Assembly (NCBI GenBank): GCA_003545705.1
Contig: QVLQ01000013.1
Span: forward strand, 558,001 to 622,000
Length of the DNA: 64,000 nucleotides
Direction of reading: 5' to 3'
DNA from: Acidomyces sp. 'richmondensis'
Taxonomy: Eukaryota; Ascomycota; Dothideomycetes; Mycosphaerellales; Teratosphaeriaceae
Shown: positions 10,377-20,218 of the stretch, in pieces
How the letters are laid out: the number at the start of each line of letters is the position of its first letter
How positions within the stretch are numbered: position 1 is the stretch's first letter
Notes under the pieces: generated by a model
The model's input: the letters and a program-made list of their open reading frames with translations, nothing else
The model's database searches: none
What the model was told of the DNA's origin: nothing
Program-made: the position numbers and the translations under genes

Positions 10377-13300
10377 TTACTTCCACCCACTCAAGCCCGC
10401 CCACAAATCCCCCGCTTGCCCCCCTTGCCCCTGCTGCTGCCTCCTCGGTTCCATCGCCGTATAACCCCCAGGTCCGGCCGGATATTGTCCCCCTAAATCC
10501 ATCTGCTGCTGCTGTTGCTGTGATGGAGGCGGACCAGGTGGAGGGGGAGGGACCTGCCACCCAGGCTGCCCATACTGCTGGCCTCCCCCCGTTCCGAACT
10601 GCGTCGTAGTGGGCGGTTGCGAAGGCTGGGGTGGCGGCGAGAAGTACTGCTGGTGGGCGGGTGGGGAAGAGAGAGGCGGGCCATAGGTGTTGGGGTTGTA
10701 TGAAGCAGAATCACGATGTTGGGGGTGAAGATAGGATTGTGGGCGCTGGCCGTAGGAGGGGGGGGATCGGATGGCGCCGTTGGATAGTTGTTGTTGGGGC
10801 GGGTAGTGAGGGGTAATCGGGGGGCTGGTCGCCGGGTTGTAAGCCGGGGGCGGTGGAGGGGGTTGTTGTGGTTGGTAGGGGGAGGGGGAGGAGGTGGTGT
10901 TGGTGGTGGTGTTGGTGGTGGTAGACATCAGCGGTGGGGGACGATGCTGCGCCGATCCTCTCGTCTCCGCCAACCCACCACCACCAGGTGAGGGGGAAGG
11001 GCCACCTCCGACCGTCAAGCGTCCGAGCATCTCCTGCATACTCTTCTGCGCTCCGGCCTCCCTTGCCGCCTCGATATCTTTCAACAATAAACTCCCCTCT
11101 GCTCGCCGGTTCTCCACAAAACCTTCCACGTTGGCGCGCAAACTCGCCACCGTCTCACGCATGTCCCCGTAAAACCGCTCAGCTCGCTCAAGCCCCTGGC
11201 GCAGATCCACATAGGCTTGGTAGGCCTTCCTATACTTGGCTAGAACGGCGTTGCGTTGGCGCGAGAAAGCCTCGTATTTGTTCTGCTCGGCGCGCACGCG
11301 CCGGTCTTGCAGTAAGTCACCGTACGTGCGGGTGAGCTCTTTCAAGAGAGTGTTCTGCTTGTGTATGGCTTGGAGGATGCGGGTTTGGTATGGACGAAAT
11401 TTTTCGAGTTCGGATTTGAAGAGGGCCGCCTCTTGGTTGGAAAGGGCTTTTTTGTTGAGGATGAGCATGTTGCTGATGTCGTCGTCGCGGATCTGTGTGT
11501 CGATGGGGAAACATGTTCGTGTCAGCCCATGGTCGAGAACATAACTTTGACCACGCCATGTCCTTCTCAGTTGTTCTTGGAGGGAGGGGAAGGGGGAAGG
11601 GGGGAGAGGGAGGTTGTGCATACCTTATCCTTCAAATCCTTTAACACTTGCGCTCTTTCCCGCTTGACCGCTTGCAATTTCTCCATCAACTTCTCCACCC
11701 GCTCAATCTGCTCCGCCACGCTCTGCCGCCCTTCATCTGCGGTAAAATCTTCGTCCAACAGGTTGCCCTCCTCCGCTCCCGGACTACCCACCGCCCCAAC
11801 CTTCCGCCCCGCCGCCGCCTTAATCATTGCCCGCTGGTACAACACGTCCGCCTCATCCGTCTCCCCCGCCGATCGTAACTCGTCAAATTCCGTTTCGTGC
11901 TGCCGGAAGCTCGCGTACAGCTGCGCGTCACTCGTGCTAGCCTCTTCCACAGCGGCACGGTAACTCCGCGCGTCGGTGCGCAGGGTGGTCGTCAACCGCG
12001 ACGACGGCTGCTGCGTCCACTCGGCGCCGTACTTGCTCCGCATCTTCTCGCACACGCTTTCTTCCGTGCTGAGCCGTTCTGCCGCGTAATCCAGCGACTC
12101 ATAAATTTCCTTTTTGGCTTTCGCCAGCCGCTCGAACGTCGGGCCAAAGGACGGCGTGTGACCGGCCAACTCGGCGCACCATTGTCGGAAATCGGCGTCG
12201 ACGGCCCCGATACTGGCCTGGTCGAGGCCGCCTTTGAGGATGGTCAGGCTGCCGGGGAGTTTGAGGTAGTCAAGGCTTGTGGCCAGCTCGTCGTCGGCGG
12301 TCTGCACTCGTTCCGCCTCGGCACGTGCCATCTTGGCTTTTTCCTCGTCATACAGGCTAGCGCTCTCGGTCACACTCATGGGCACGATCCGCTGGAAGAT
12401 ATCCGGCCCAATGATTCGCTGGATGTCCTGTCCCTGGTAGAGATCGCTCACGGGAATGGCTTTGGCGGCCGGGAGCTTCGGGATGCTGCTCAGGCTGTTT
12501 TCCGATGGCACGGGCTGGTGGTAGATCATGTCGTTGTCACGGTTGTACTCGGCCAGGCGCTCCTGGATGGCGGTGGTTTGCTTTTTCGTCATGTCAGCCA
12601 GGATGGGGCCCGTGTCGGAGGTGAGGTTGCTGGAGGTGGGAACAGTGGCGGGGAAGGCGTTGGAGAGGCGCTGGGCCTCTTTGCTCGCGTTTAGCGCGGC
12701 CTGCAGACGGCTGATGGCCTGCCCGTAGCTGTTGGCCTCATAGTCTGCTTCGGCCTGGAAGTACTGGGCGATGCTGGCGAGGTGGTGCTGCTTGATCTGT
12801 ACCAGCAGCAGCCAGACCCGCTCGAACACGGCGCGGCTCACATTGTCCTGCACGCCCTCGACGGCCTGCGCGTAGAGATAGGCGGCCTGGGCGGCCAGCT
12901 TGGCAATCAGCCCGGGCTTCTTCTTCTCCCCGACCTGCTTCTCGATGAAGACTTCCTGGGCCTGGGCCAGCATGATGCTGATCAGCGTCTTGACCGTCTC
13001 GCGGCTAAGGTCGGTCGAGGGGGCGTGCAGGAAGTTCTCGTTGATGTACGTGAACATGCCGGCGCTGGCCTGGAAGGAATGGTACGCCGTCTTAAGCCCG
13101 GTGTCCTCGTGCCGGTTCTGGTGGGCCGCGTGGCAGCTGAGGACCGCGGAGATGTTGAATATGACGCTCGCCTTCTCGTAGGCCAGGCTGTACTGGCTGG
13201 TGGGCTTGTGTGTGAACGCATCGAACCAGGTGAAGCTGATCTTGATGTGGTTCTCGTCGATGGGGAAGCGCAGGTCGAGCAGCTCGAGCTGGCCATAATA

Positions 13301-13501
13301 GCGGTACAGCAGGTCACGACCGGCCGCGCTGTCCTTGCCCGCCCCGCGCATGTCCTGGCGCAGCCGGTTGAGGGTGGCACACTCCTCGCCATAGCGCTCG
13401 GGATCGTCGCCGTAGGTGGAGCGGATGTAGTCCTTGAGAGGACGCACGAAGTCGACCTCGTTGGTCTGCTTCAGCGGGCAGGAGAGCATAGGCACCTGCA
13501 T
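10377..13501 (-). CDS. BRO1: Bro1/ALIX-family vacuolar sorting protein
   Basis: Exons 13501..11624 and 11492..10377 join in phase 0 across a 131-nt intron (gtatgc...cacacag) to give about 997 aa. The N-terminus (PMLSCPLKQTNEVDF, then DYIRSTYGDDPERY) begins the BRO1 domain (about 1-380), which binds ESCRT-III Snf7. A central V-domain of helices follows (about 400-740, including the post-intron DDDISNMLILNKKAL segment). The tail is a Pro/Gln-rich region of about 250 aa with PPPPP runs and YPXP-like motifs. Bro1 works at endosomes, recruiting the Doa4 deubiquitinase during multivesicular body sorting. An upstream in-frame ATG at 13549 exists, but homologues normally start right before PML, so 13501 is preferred. 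The frame is clean over 3 kb. Confidence 0.92.
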
Positions 13502-13549
13502 TACTCCCGACACCGACCGTACCACGCCCGGCCGCAGAGGGAGCATCAC

Positions 13550-14865
13550 GAGAAATGACAGATGACAGTCCGTCCGTTGTCCTACTCTTCTCTCGCCCTA
13601 CCACGCCTGCCGAGGCATCGCGCCTGAGGATATAGACGTCGGAGGATGGAGGTGGTGGTGGGTTTTGGGGTTGGGGGGGGGGGGAGGTGGTTTGATCGAG
13701 ATGCTTGATGGGCCGGTCGACGTGAACGAGGTCCTCCAATTCAGGAGCGGGATGGATCTTCGGCTACTCGAGTGGCGTGCGAAGCAATTCAACGAGGCGC
13801 TACGGTGAGCAATATGTAGGTACACGGCATGTGCAAGCCTCCGGCTTTCTAGGGTGGAAGTGCGCAGTGTGTGACGGTGTTTTGGTGGGGCAGGGCAGGC
13901 GGGTCGCAGGAACCCGGCCCAGTACGAAGGAACCACGACACGCCCAGCGACAAGTACATGTACATACACATCCATAAGTGGGAGCCGAGATGACGCTACG
14001 TCGGTGTATATAGGGGTGATACATGGGTGAGTATATGGATTGATACATGGGTGAATACGCAGATGGATACATGGATGGATACATGGATGGATACATAGTT
14101 GTATATGTAAATTTATATAACTGGGCATAGGTCGATTTCAGTGGACAATTACAGATATATATATATATGTATATGTATATCTCTGCATTTAGGTATATCT
14201 TCTGTTTTCGCATGTTCACAGATCCGGATGTCTATATATTCACACCCATTATTTGCGTATTTATCCATACGGCTTCATTTTCAAGCCCATCTTCGCACCT
14301 CGACGTGGACGGCGCAAACTGCGTTTCCGGCCTCAGCGTGCTGTGCGCCCGAATCTTGGCCCAGGCGGTCGTCAGCCGATGGTCCATCCACCAACAATTG
14401 GTTCGTCCCAGCCTCAAGCGCGGGCGGCTACAGCTTTGTCTGTGTCCCAGTTCCTCTCCGCCGCCTGCCCGATCGGGGGCGGGCGCCCGATGGCGGTTGA
14501 TGTATGCGAAACGCAAACGCAGAGTCACGGAGAGAGAGCCCGGCAGCGCGTAGAGTAGGGTGTCTATTGGGAGAGTACATGCGACTTTGACTCCTGGTAC
14601 GGTACAATCGCCACTCGCTCACTATACATGGTCAATCAACAATATTCCAAAACACTGAGGTGAAGGGGAAGAGGAGCCGTTCACGCGAACTCCATTCCCC
14701 ATGCGATGCTGTCCACCCGATCTAGATCAGAAATCCATTTCAACGCCCAGCGGCATATCCATACACCCGACACCTATACACCCCGACATCCATACACTTC
14801 CACACCGCGTACACTACTACACCATGTACACCGCGTACGCCCCGTTCCATCCGCCTCGACATCTC
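13550..14865. other. Repeat-rich intergenic region upstream of BRO1
   Basis: About 1.3 kb with no supported gene. It contains a G run near 13673-13684, imperfect GGATACAT tandem repeats at about 14032-14100, an AT/GT dinucleotide tract near 14154-14180, and a C/A-rich stretch with repeated tacac motifs at about 14755-14840. Proteins predicted from either strand here are artefacts of the repeats. Confidence 0.5.
14032..14100. repeat. Imperfect tandem repeat, unit about 12 bp (gatggatacatg)
   Basis: Three near-identical copies of gatggatacatg sit at about 14063-14098, preceded by diverged gatacatgggtga copies. Non-coding; a minisatellite-like array in the BRO1 upstream region. Confidence 0.75.
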
Positions 14866-16623
14866 TTATCCCGATCCCGACCCGGAGGCCTTCTTCGGTG
14901 GCTCCTCGTCCTCCTCGCCTCCCTCCCGCCCCCTCCCCGACTTCTCCGCATTATCATGCTGGCCCGTCATGCTATGCCACATACTTTTCAAAAACCCTTC
15001 ATTTTTATGTGCGTCCGCGGCGGCGGTCTTCTTCATTTGGTCCAAATTCATGACACGCTTGGCGCTCTTGTCTCCCATCTCATCCGCTAGCATCTCCACC
15101 AGCATGCGCTGGTTCGCAGACAGGTACTTGGGCATCTGCACCTTGTACTGAACATGCAAGTCTCCGTAATTGCTCCGCCGCGATGAGGACGAGGAGAGCT
15201 TCTTCATGCCCATCCCGCTTAGCGTGATCTTGTCTCCCGTGCCCGTGCCCGTGGCCACTTTCACCTTTACTTCCCCATCCAGCGTCGGCACCCGTATCTC
15301 ACCGCCCAGCACGGCCGTTGTGAGTGGGATGGTGGCCGTGTACAACACGTCGGCGCCGCTTCGCTGGAACTTTGCATCGGGGGCAACGCGAATGAACACG
15401 TATAAATCCCCCTTCTCCGCCCTCGTCGACGGATTCACCGCCTGTCCTGTGGGCGGGTAATCACCCTCGCCGACTACACGCAATCGCATCCCATCCTCCA
15501 CGCCTCCGGGGATATCCACCGTCACCGTCTTCCTTTCCCTCACCGCGCCTTGTCCCCGACAAGTGCCACACTCCCCGCCCTTCGGCACCTTGGACCCTGT
15601 CCCGCCGCACGACCCACACGTACTCGCCATCTGAAATCCACCCTGCATGAAATGCACCCTCGTGCCCGTGCCATCACAACTCCCACACGCGGTCCGACTG
15701 ATCCCCTTCTTCATTCCAGTGCCATCGCACGTCCGACACCGCGACAACGGTGTCACGGTGATATCCTTCCGCACACCTTTCGCGGCGTCCATGAACGAGA
15801 TATTCGTCTGAACCTCGATATTCTCGCCGACAAGAACCTCTTCTTGAAACGGTCTTCCACCTCGGCCCCTCCGCGCCCCGGCCCCAAATGCAGAGAACAA
15901 ATCCTCGAAATTGAACTCCGCCCCAAATCCTCCCTGCCCGGTCCCAAAACCCGCGAATCCCGCACTCGCAAACGGATTCCCACCACCACCCCCTCCACCA
16001 CCCGAAGGGTCGAATCCGCCCTGCTGATCGAATGCCGCCGCCCCATACTGATCCCATGCCGCCTTCTTCTTCTCATCCGATAGCAGCTCATACGCCTGCT
16101 GCGCCTCAGTAAACTTCTCCTTGGCTTGCGCATCTTTGTTCGTGTCAGGGTGGTATTTCTTTGCGAGACCATAGTATGCCTTTTTAATCTCGCTGGCAGA
16201 AGCAGTTGGAGGGACGTTGAGGACTTTGTAGGGGTCTTTTGTTGTCGGAGCTTGGTGTGAAGGTGCAGTGTGGAAGGAACGGCGATGATTGGATTTTTGA
16301 TTGTTGAGATTGTAGCTACGCCGGGGAAGATGTGTGGACGGCGGCGAACATCGGGGCCGCCTCGTGCAGTAGGGACCGGGTGGCTGTGGTTGTGGTTGTG
16401 GTTGATGATGATGATAACGTTGTTGGTGTTGAAGACATGTTTGGCGGCGCTCGTGAGGTCTTGGGCGGGTCAGAGCGAGCAGACGCAAAGGTGTCGCTCC
16501 TGTGGCGCCGCAGGCTTTAGGGAGAAGCAGCGTCGCCGGCGATGTTGCGAGGCTCATCGAGTTATTGTTTGGAACCTCTTTATTAAAACGAGATGGAGAA
16601 AGAGATGGGAAAATTGTCTGCAA
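14866..16623 (-). CDS. MDJ1: Mitochondrial DnaJ/Hsp40 co-chaperone Mdj1
   Basis: Single exon, 585 aa. The J domain starts at DPYKVLNVPPTASASEIKKAYY and has the HPD motif in KKYHPDTNKD. A Gly/Phe-rich linker follows. The zinc-finger region carries the four DnaJ repeats CRTCDGTG, CGSCDGTG, CGSCGGTG and CGTCRGQG. The C-terminal substrate-binding domain (VTVDIPGGVEDGMRL, GDLYVFIRV) completes a type I DnaJ. The first 120 residues are rich in Arg, Pro and His, poor in acidic residues and fit a mitochondrial presequence, so matrix location with Hsp70 Ssc1 is inferred. The ATG at 16557 (MSLATSP) is an alternative start. The tail is acidic and Lys/Ser-rich. Confidence 0.92.
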   Translation of the reverse strand: MQTIFPSLSPSRFNKEVPNNNSMSLATSPATLLLPKACGATGATPLRLLALTRPRPHERRQTCLQHQQRYHHHQPQPQPQPPGPYCTRRPRCSPPSTHLPRRSYNLNNQKSNHRRSFHTAPSHQAPTTKDPYKVLNVPPTASASEIKKAYYGLAKKYHPDTNKDAQAKEKFTEAQQAYELLSDEKKKAAWDQYGAAAFDQQGGFDPSGGGGGGGGNPFASAGFAGFGTGQGGFGAEFNFEDLFSAFGAGARRGRGGRPFQEEVLVGENIEVQTNISFMDAAKGVRKDITVTPLSRCRTCDGTGMKKGISRTACGSCDGTGTRVHFMQGGFQMASTCGSCGGTGSKVPKGGECGTCRGQGAVRERKTVTVDIPGGVEDGMRLRVVGEGDYPPTGQAVNPSTRAEKGDLYVFIRVAPDAKFQRSGADVLYTATIPLTTAVLGGEIRVPTLDGEVKVKVATGTGTGDKITLSGMGMKKLSSSSSRRSNYGDLHVQYKVQMPKYLSANQRMLVEMLADEMGDKSAKRVMNLDQMKKTAAADAHKNEGFLKSMWHSMTGQHDNAEKSGRGREGGEEDEEPPKKASGSGSG

Positions 16624-17264
16624 TAGGATGCAGCATGTGAACGGGGGTGAGAGCCGACGATGCGGGAAACTTTTTAGGCCGCGGGAGAGATCGCTTCACT
16701 TCGCAGCGGATCCCGGCCCCGGCCGTCCAACCTATCGAAGGTTCGAGATTTGGACGGAAGCCATCACAAGAGGGAGAACAAATTGATGAGAACAAATTTA
16801 CGACAGCGTAGAATAGATATGTTATACGATATGTATGCCTAGAGTGGACAATAGTCACGGGGTGCTATACGTGCCGTGTTGTAATACCAAAGAGTAAGTG
16901 ATATGAAAATCTTCAAAGTACTATCAGACTACACGGATATTTCAAGTTCGACGGAGAAACATTTGCTCTCATTTCATTAGTTGTGATAGTAGCCTGCGCA
17001 TGTTCTAGGAGAGTAAAGATGAGTAATAGTTTGCATAACGAACCCGAAGACATGGCGCGATCAAAGGTAGTATAGATTTTTTGAATCCTACCAACTCGTC
17101 CGGGTCGGTCTGCAATAACATCTATGAGCCGTCGTTAGAACAGGCGAGGCGACTTACAAATGGGTTCCTTTCAAAAGCTCGAACAGCAACCCGAAGCAGA
17201 CTCTCAACATCTGCAATGTTCGAAGGCGAAATTAATCATCAACACAATCGTCTGATCTCAATCC
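16624..17264. other. Intergenic, MDJ1 upstream region
   Basis: About 640 bp between two minus-strand genes, AT-rich from 16800. No RNA gene or conserved ORF is recognised. Confidence 0.4.
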
Positions 17265-18131
17265 TTATCCCTCCAACCGCTCTCGGACTTCATTTCCGCT
17301 TGCTTTCGCGGCTCCGATATCGTCACATTTAAACACTCTTCCATCTCCAACCACCACAATGTCCATCCTCCAATCCCACTCCTCCATTGGAATCTCTCCG
17401 ACAGGCCGAACCTGTTCCACCAAACACAACCCGACTAGAACAGGCCGCCCCCTCCCGTCCCCTGTTTTACACTTACGAACCAGCCGCGTGAGATACTGAT
17501 CATAAAACCCCTTTCCATGCCCCAAGCGCGCTCCGGCCTGGTCAAATGCGACGCCGGGGACTATGATGAGATCTAAACCTCCCTCCTCCGCTACTAACCC
17601 GTCCCGTGCGCTGTCGCGCGAAGTCACTTGCACACCCCGGCCCCCCATCGCATTCTCCCTCTCCCCAATCGAGTCAGGCTCGAATTTCGGAATTCCCCAC
17701 CCATCCCTTTGCATTCCTTCCCACTCCTCCACCGACTCCAACTTCAACATCTCCATTCCCTTCCCCATCCCCTTCCCCATCGCATAGATATATGGCACGA
17801 AAACGTCTTTCCTAGCCCGCAATGCCTCTCGCACGAGCCCCCCAGTCTGCACCTCAGACGTAGGCATGGAGAGGTACGTGCTGATGCGCTGGGCCGAGCA
17901 GAAAGCGGGGAGCGCGGTGAGGGCGGCGCAGGCAGCGTGTGATTGGGAGATTAGGGCGTCTTGCGGCAGGGAGAGGAGAACAGGTTTGAGGGTGCGGCGG
18001 AGAAGTGACTTGGTTGGGTTTGAACGATGAGGAGGAGGAGTGATGGTGGACATGATGTCGGCGGTCGCGCGGAAAGGTTTAATTCGAGGAGCTGTGGAAT
18101 GAGGGATGGGGCGGCGGAGACATGTTCGCAT
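17265..18131 (-). CDS. FAU1: 5-formyltetrahydrofolate cyclo-ligase
   Basis: Single exon, 288 aa from the first ATG or 262 aa from the ATG at 18053 (MSTITPP). The signature loop LGHGKGFYDQYL is complete, as is the upstream hydrophobic strand LDLIIVPGVAFD. The N-terminal region KSLLRRTLKPVLLSLPQDAL and SQRISTYLSMPTSEVQT fit the family. The enzyme uses ATP to convert 5-formyl-THF to 5,10-methenyl-THF. The 26 residues before the second Met are Arg-rich without acids, so a mitochondrial form made from the first ATG is plausible. The gene is divergent from ROT1, with about 410 bp between starts. Confidence 0.93.
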   Translation of the reverse strand: MRTCLRRPIPHSTAPRIKPFRATADIMSTITPPPHRSNPTKSLLRRTLKPVLLSLPQDALISQSHAACAALTALPAFCSAQRISTYLSMPTSEVQTGGLVREALRARKDVFVPYIYAMGKGMGKGMEMLKLESVEEWEGMQRDGWGIPKFEPDSIGERENAMGGRGVQVTSRDSARDGLVAEEGGLDLIIVPGVAFDQAGARLGHGKGFYDQYLTRLVRKCKTGDGRGRPVLVGLCLVEQVRPVGEIPMEEWDWRMDIVVVGDGRVFKCDDIGAAKASGNEVRERLEG

Positions 18132-18543
18132 TCGCGCGAGGTTCAGGATGACTCGTAATTATTCCAAAGATGGATGTTTCATCATATCATCTTATCCCGA
18201 GCAAGATGCGTGGGAGTCGGTGGTACAATCTCACAGTTCCACACTCCTGTGGTAGACGGAGCAATTTTGATGGGATAAAGTGTATCTGCAATCAATCCCG
18301 CCAAATGGCTTTCGCCCCATGTGCCGCACAGCCTTATCCGTTTCATGGCCCGTCCCTCCCGCGTACATCGGCAGCGCCGCGATTACGCCTCTCTTCCTCC
18401 TCTCTTCCGTCGCCAAGAACAAGGAAAGGACGCTGCATACCAACCCATACGTCTACGCACACTCGTTTCACTGCGCATATCCCTCCACTTCACGCTTTCG
18501 CGAACGATACAACGAAAAATATAACGGCCCACTCACACGAGCA
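18132..18543. promoter_or_regulatory. Shared divergent promoter region FAU1 / ROT1
   Basis: Intergenic region between two divergent starts. No individual site can be assigned with confidence; the ORFs in it overlap the ROT1 leader and look non-coding. Confidence 0.35.
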
Positions 18544-19483
18544 ATGCTTTCGCCTCTCCTAGCCGCAACGGTGGCGCTCATCACCTCCGCCGCCCATGCG
18601 CAAGACTCCTTCAACCCTCCCGTCGGCTCAACATGGCCATCTAATCTGGTTGGCACATGGTCCACCAAGTACAGCGTTTCCTCCCAATATCGCACTCCTT
18701 TCACTGCCCACTGACACTCATGCTCGCCCACCAGATCGAACAAAACCCTCACAGGTCCCGGATTCTACAATCCCATCAAAGAAGAACTCATCGAGCCTTC
18801 CCGCACGGGCATCTCTTACTCTTTCACCAACGATGGCTGGTACGAAGAAGCGTATTACCGCGCCATCTCCAACCCAGCAGATCCGGCATGTCCGGGTGGC
18901 ATCATGCAATGGCAGCACGGGCGGTTCTACATGGATGCCAATGGGAGTTTGATTCTACAACCCATTGCTGTGGATGGACGACAGTTGCTCAGCGAGCCTT
19001 GCACGTACAGTAATGGCATTTATACGCGATATAATCAGAGCGAGTTGTTCCTGGTATGTGAAAACTCCCCGTTCCCCAACTTGAAAATGGTGGTGGCGAC
19101 GGCGGCGGCGGCAGCGAAGCTGATGTTTCGTGTTTCCACAGCGATATGAGCAGTACACCGATCCTTACCACAACATCCCGCGCTTGGATCTTTATCAGTT
19201 CAACGGCGCCCCCATGAACCCCATGTACCTTGTTTTTTCCCCGCCAGAAATGCTCCCAACGTCCACACTCAATCCCACGACCGCATCTGCCACCCCAACG
19301 TCCTCTAAATTTAAGCGAGACGCTCCGCCCGAAGTTGTGCCAATCAATTGGAAGAAAGGGCCCACAGGGGCGACAGTGGTGACGCACATCAACGCAGACC
19401 GGCTGTGGTGGATTGGGTTGGGTATGACGGGATTGGGCGGACTGTTGTATATGGGCCCGCGGAGGATGGGAATACAGATATAA
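18544..19483 (+). CDS. ROT1: ER chaperone Rot1
   Basis: Three exons, 18544..18668, 18735..19053 and 19142..19483, with introns of 66 and 88 nt, give 261 aa. A signal peptide covers residues 1-19 (cut near AHAQD). Conserved Rot1 blocks are continuous only after splicing: GTWSTKSNKTLTGPGFYNP, SRTGISYSFTNDGWYEEAYYR, GIMQWQHG, YTRYNQSE, YEQYTDPYH, LYQFNGAPMNPMYL, PEMLPTSTLNP. One hydrophobic segment near the C-terminus (WWIGLGMTGLGGLLYMG) anchors it in the ER membrane. Rot1 is an essential fungal ER chaperone for glycoprotein folding, O-mannosylation and beta-1,6-glucan formation. Confidence 0.95.
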
Positions 19484-20218
19484 GGGGTTGTATGCTATTC
19501 GCTTGTTCAGTGTGGGGCAATGTGTACATGTTCGGAAACGAGTTTCTGGTAAGGGGGTGTTATGGATCATGGGTATTTTCCTCCTTAAAGATGGATATAT
19601 ACATATATTCCGGGTCTGGCGCGTGGTTGAAAGGCGATGAGGGAGGAATGGCGTTTGGGGGCGCACTTATTTTGCCGTTGCAGGGGCTTGATATGTAAGA
19701 GCATATTCCAAGGTTGAATGCCATTTTTTTCGTTCGCGCTGGTTGGTCGTGAACTGCATTTTAGAAGCACTTCTTGGTGCAATATTTTAAATTTTCGATG
19801 CTTCAGTCTGGTCTGCCGACCACGCGCCGAAATGAGTTCGGGATTCACAAGAAATTGGGATGGGAAAATATCTGACGTGGTCAACACGCTTCATGACGAA
19901 TGCAGATGTTGCATCCTCTTGGTTCGAGATTCTAACCATCGCTGCTCTGATCTGGCTGAGTGGGTAAGTATAGCTGACTGTGCATGCTTTCCGATGAAGA
20001 ATCGTCCTCCCCCAATCCACCCAACCTAGGTAATCGAAGAGGTCGGACGAAGAGTGAAATGGTTGATCCAACCCGTTCCACGACACGCTGTTTCAGCACC
20101 AAATCGCTTCTTTGGTCCTGCCCAATCAACTTCCTGGCTGAAACCCTTCACACTACAGCCTTTCACCGTCAGCATCGCCATCATGCTCACATTCAGCAGC
20201 TGCACCATCGTCAACTTC
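19484..20218. other. Intergenic between convergent genes
   Basis: About 730 bp between the stop codons of ROT1 and the IPPHLR-tailed gene. ORFs of about 100 aa occur on both strands but none shows recognisable content. Confidence 0.4.

Noticed and set aside
10014..10390. Met-rich and His-rich ORFs on both strands
   Set aside because: Produced by the GAT microsatellite; no other protein character.
11897..13558. Long plus-strand ORFs (258-265 aa) opposite Bro1
   Set aside because: Antisense shadows of a well-conserved BRO1 domain; composition follows its codon bias and no motif is seen.
13598..14219. Minus ORFs with repeated IHPCIHPC and YPSMYPS units
   Set aside because: Translation of the 12-bp tandem DNA repeat, not a repeat protein.
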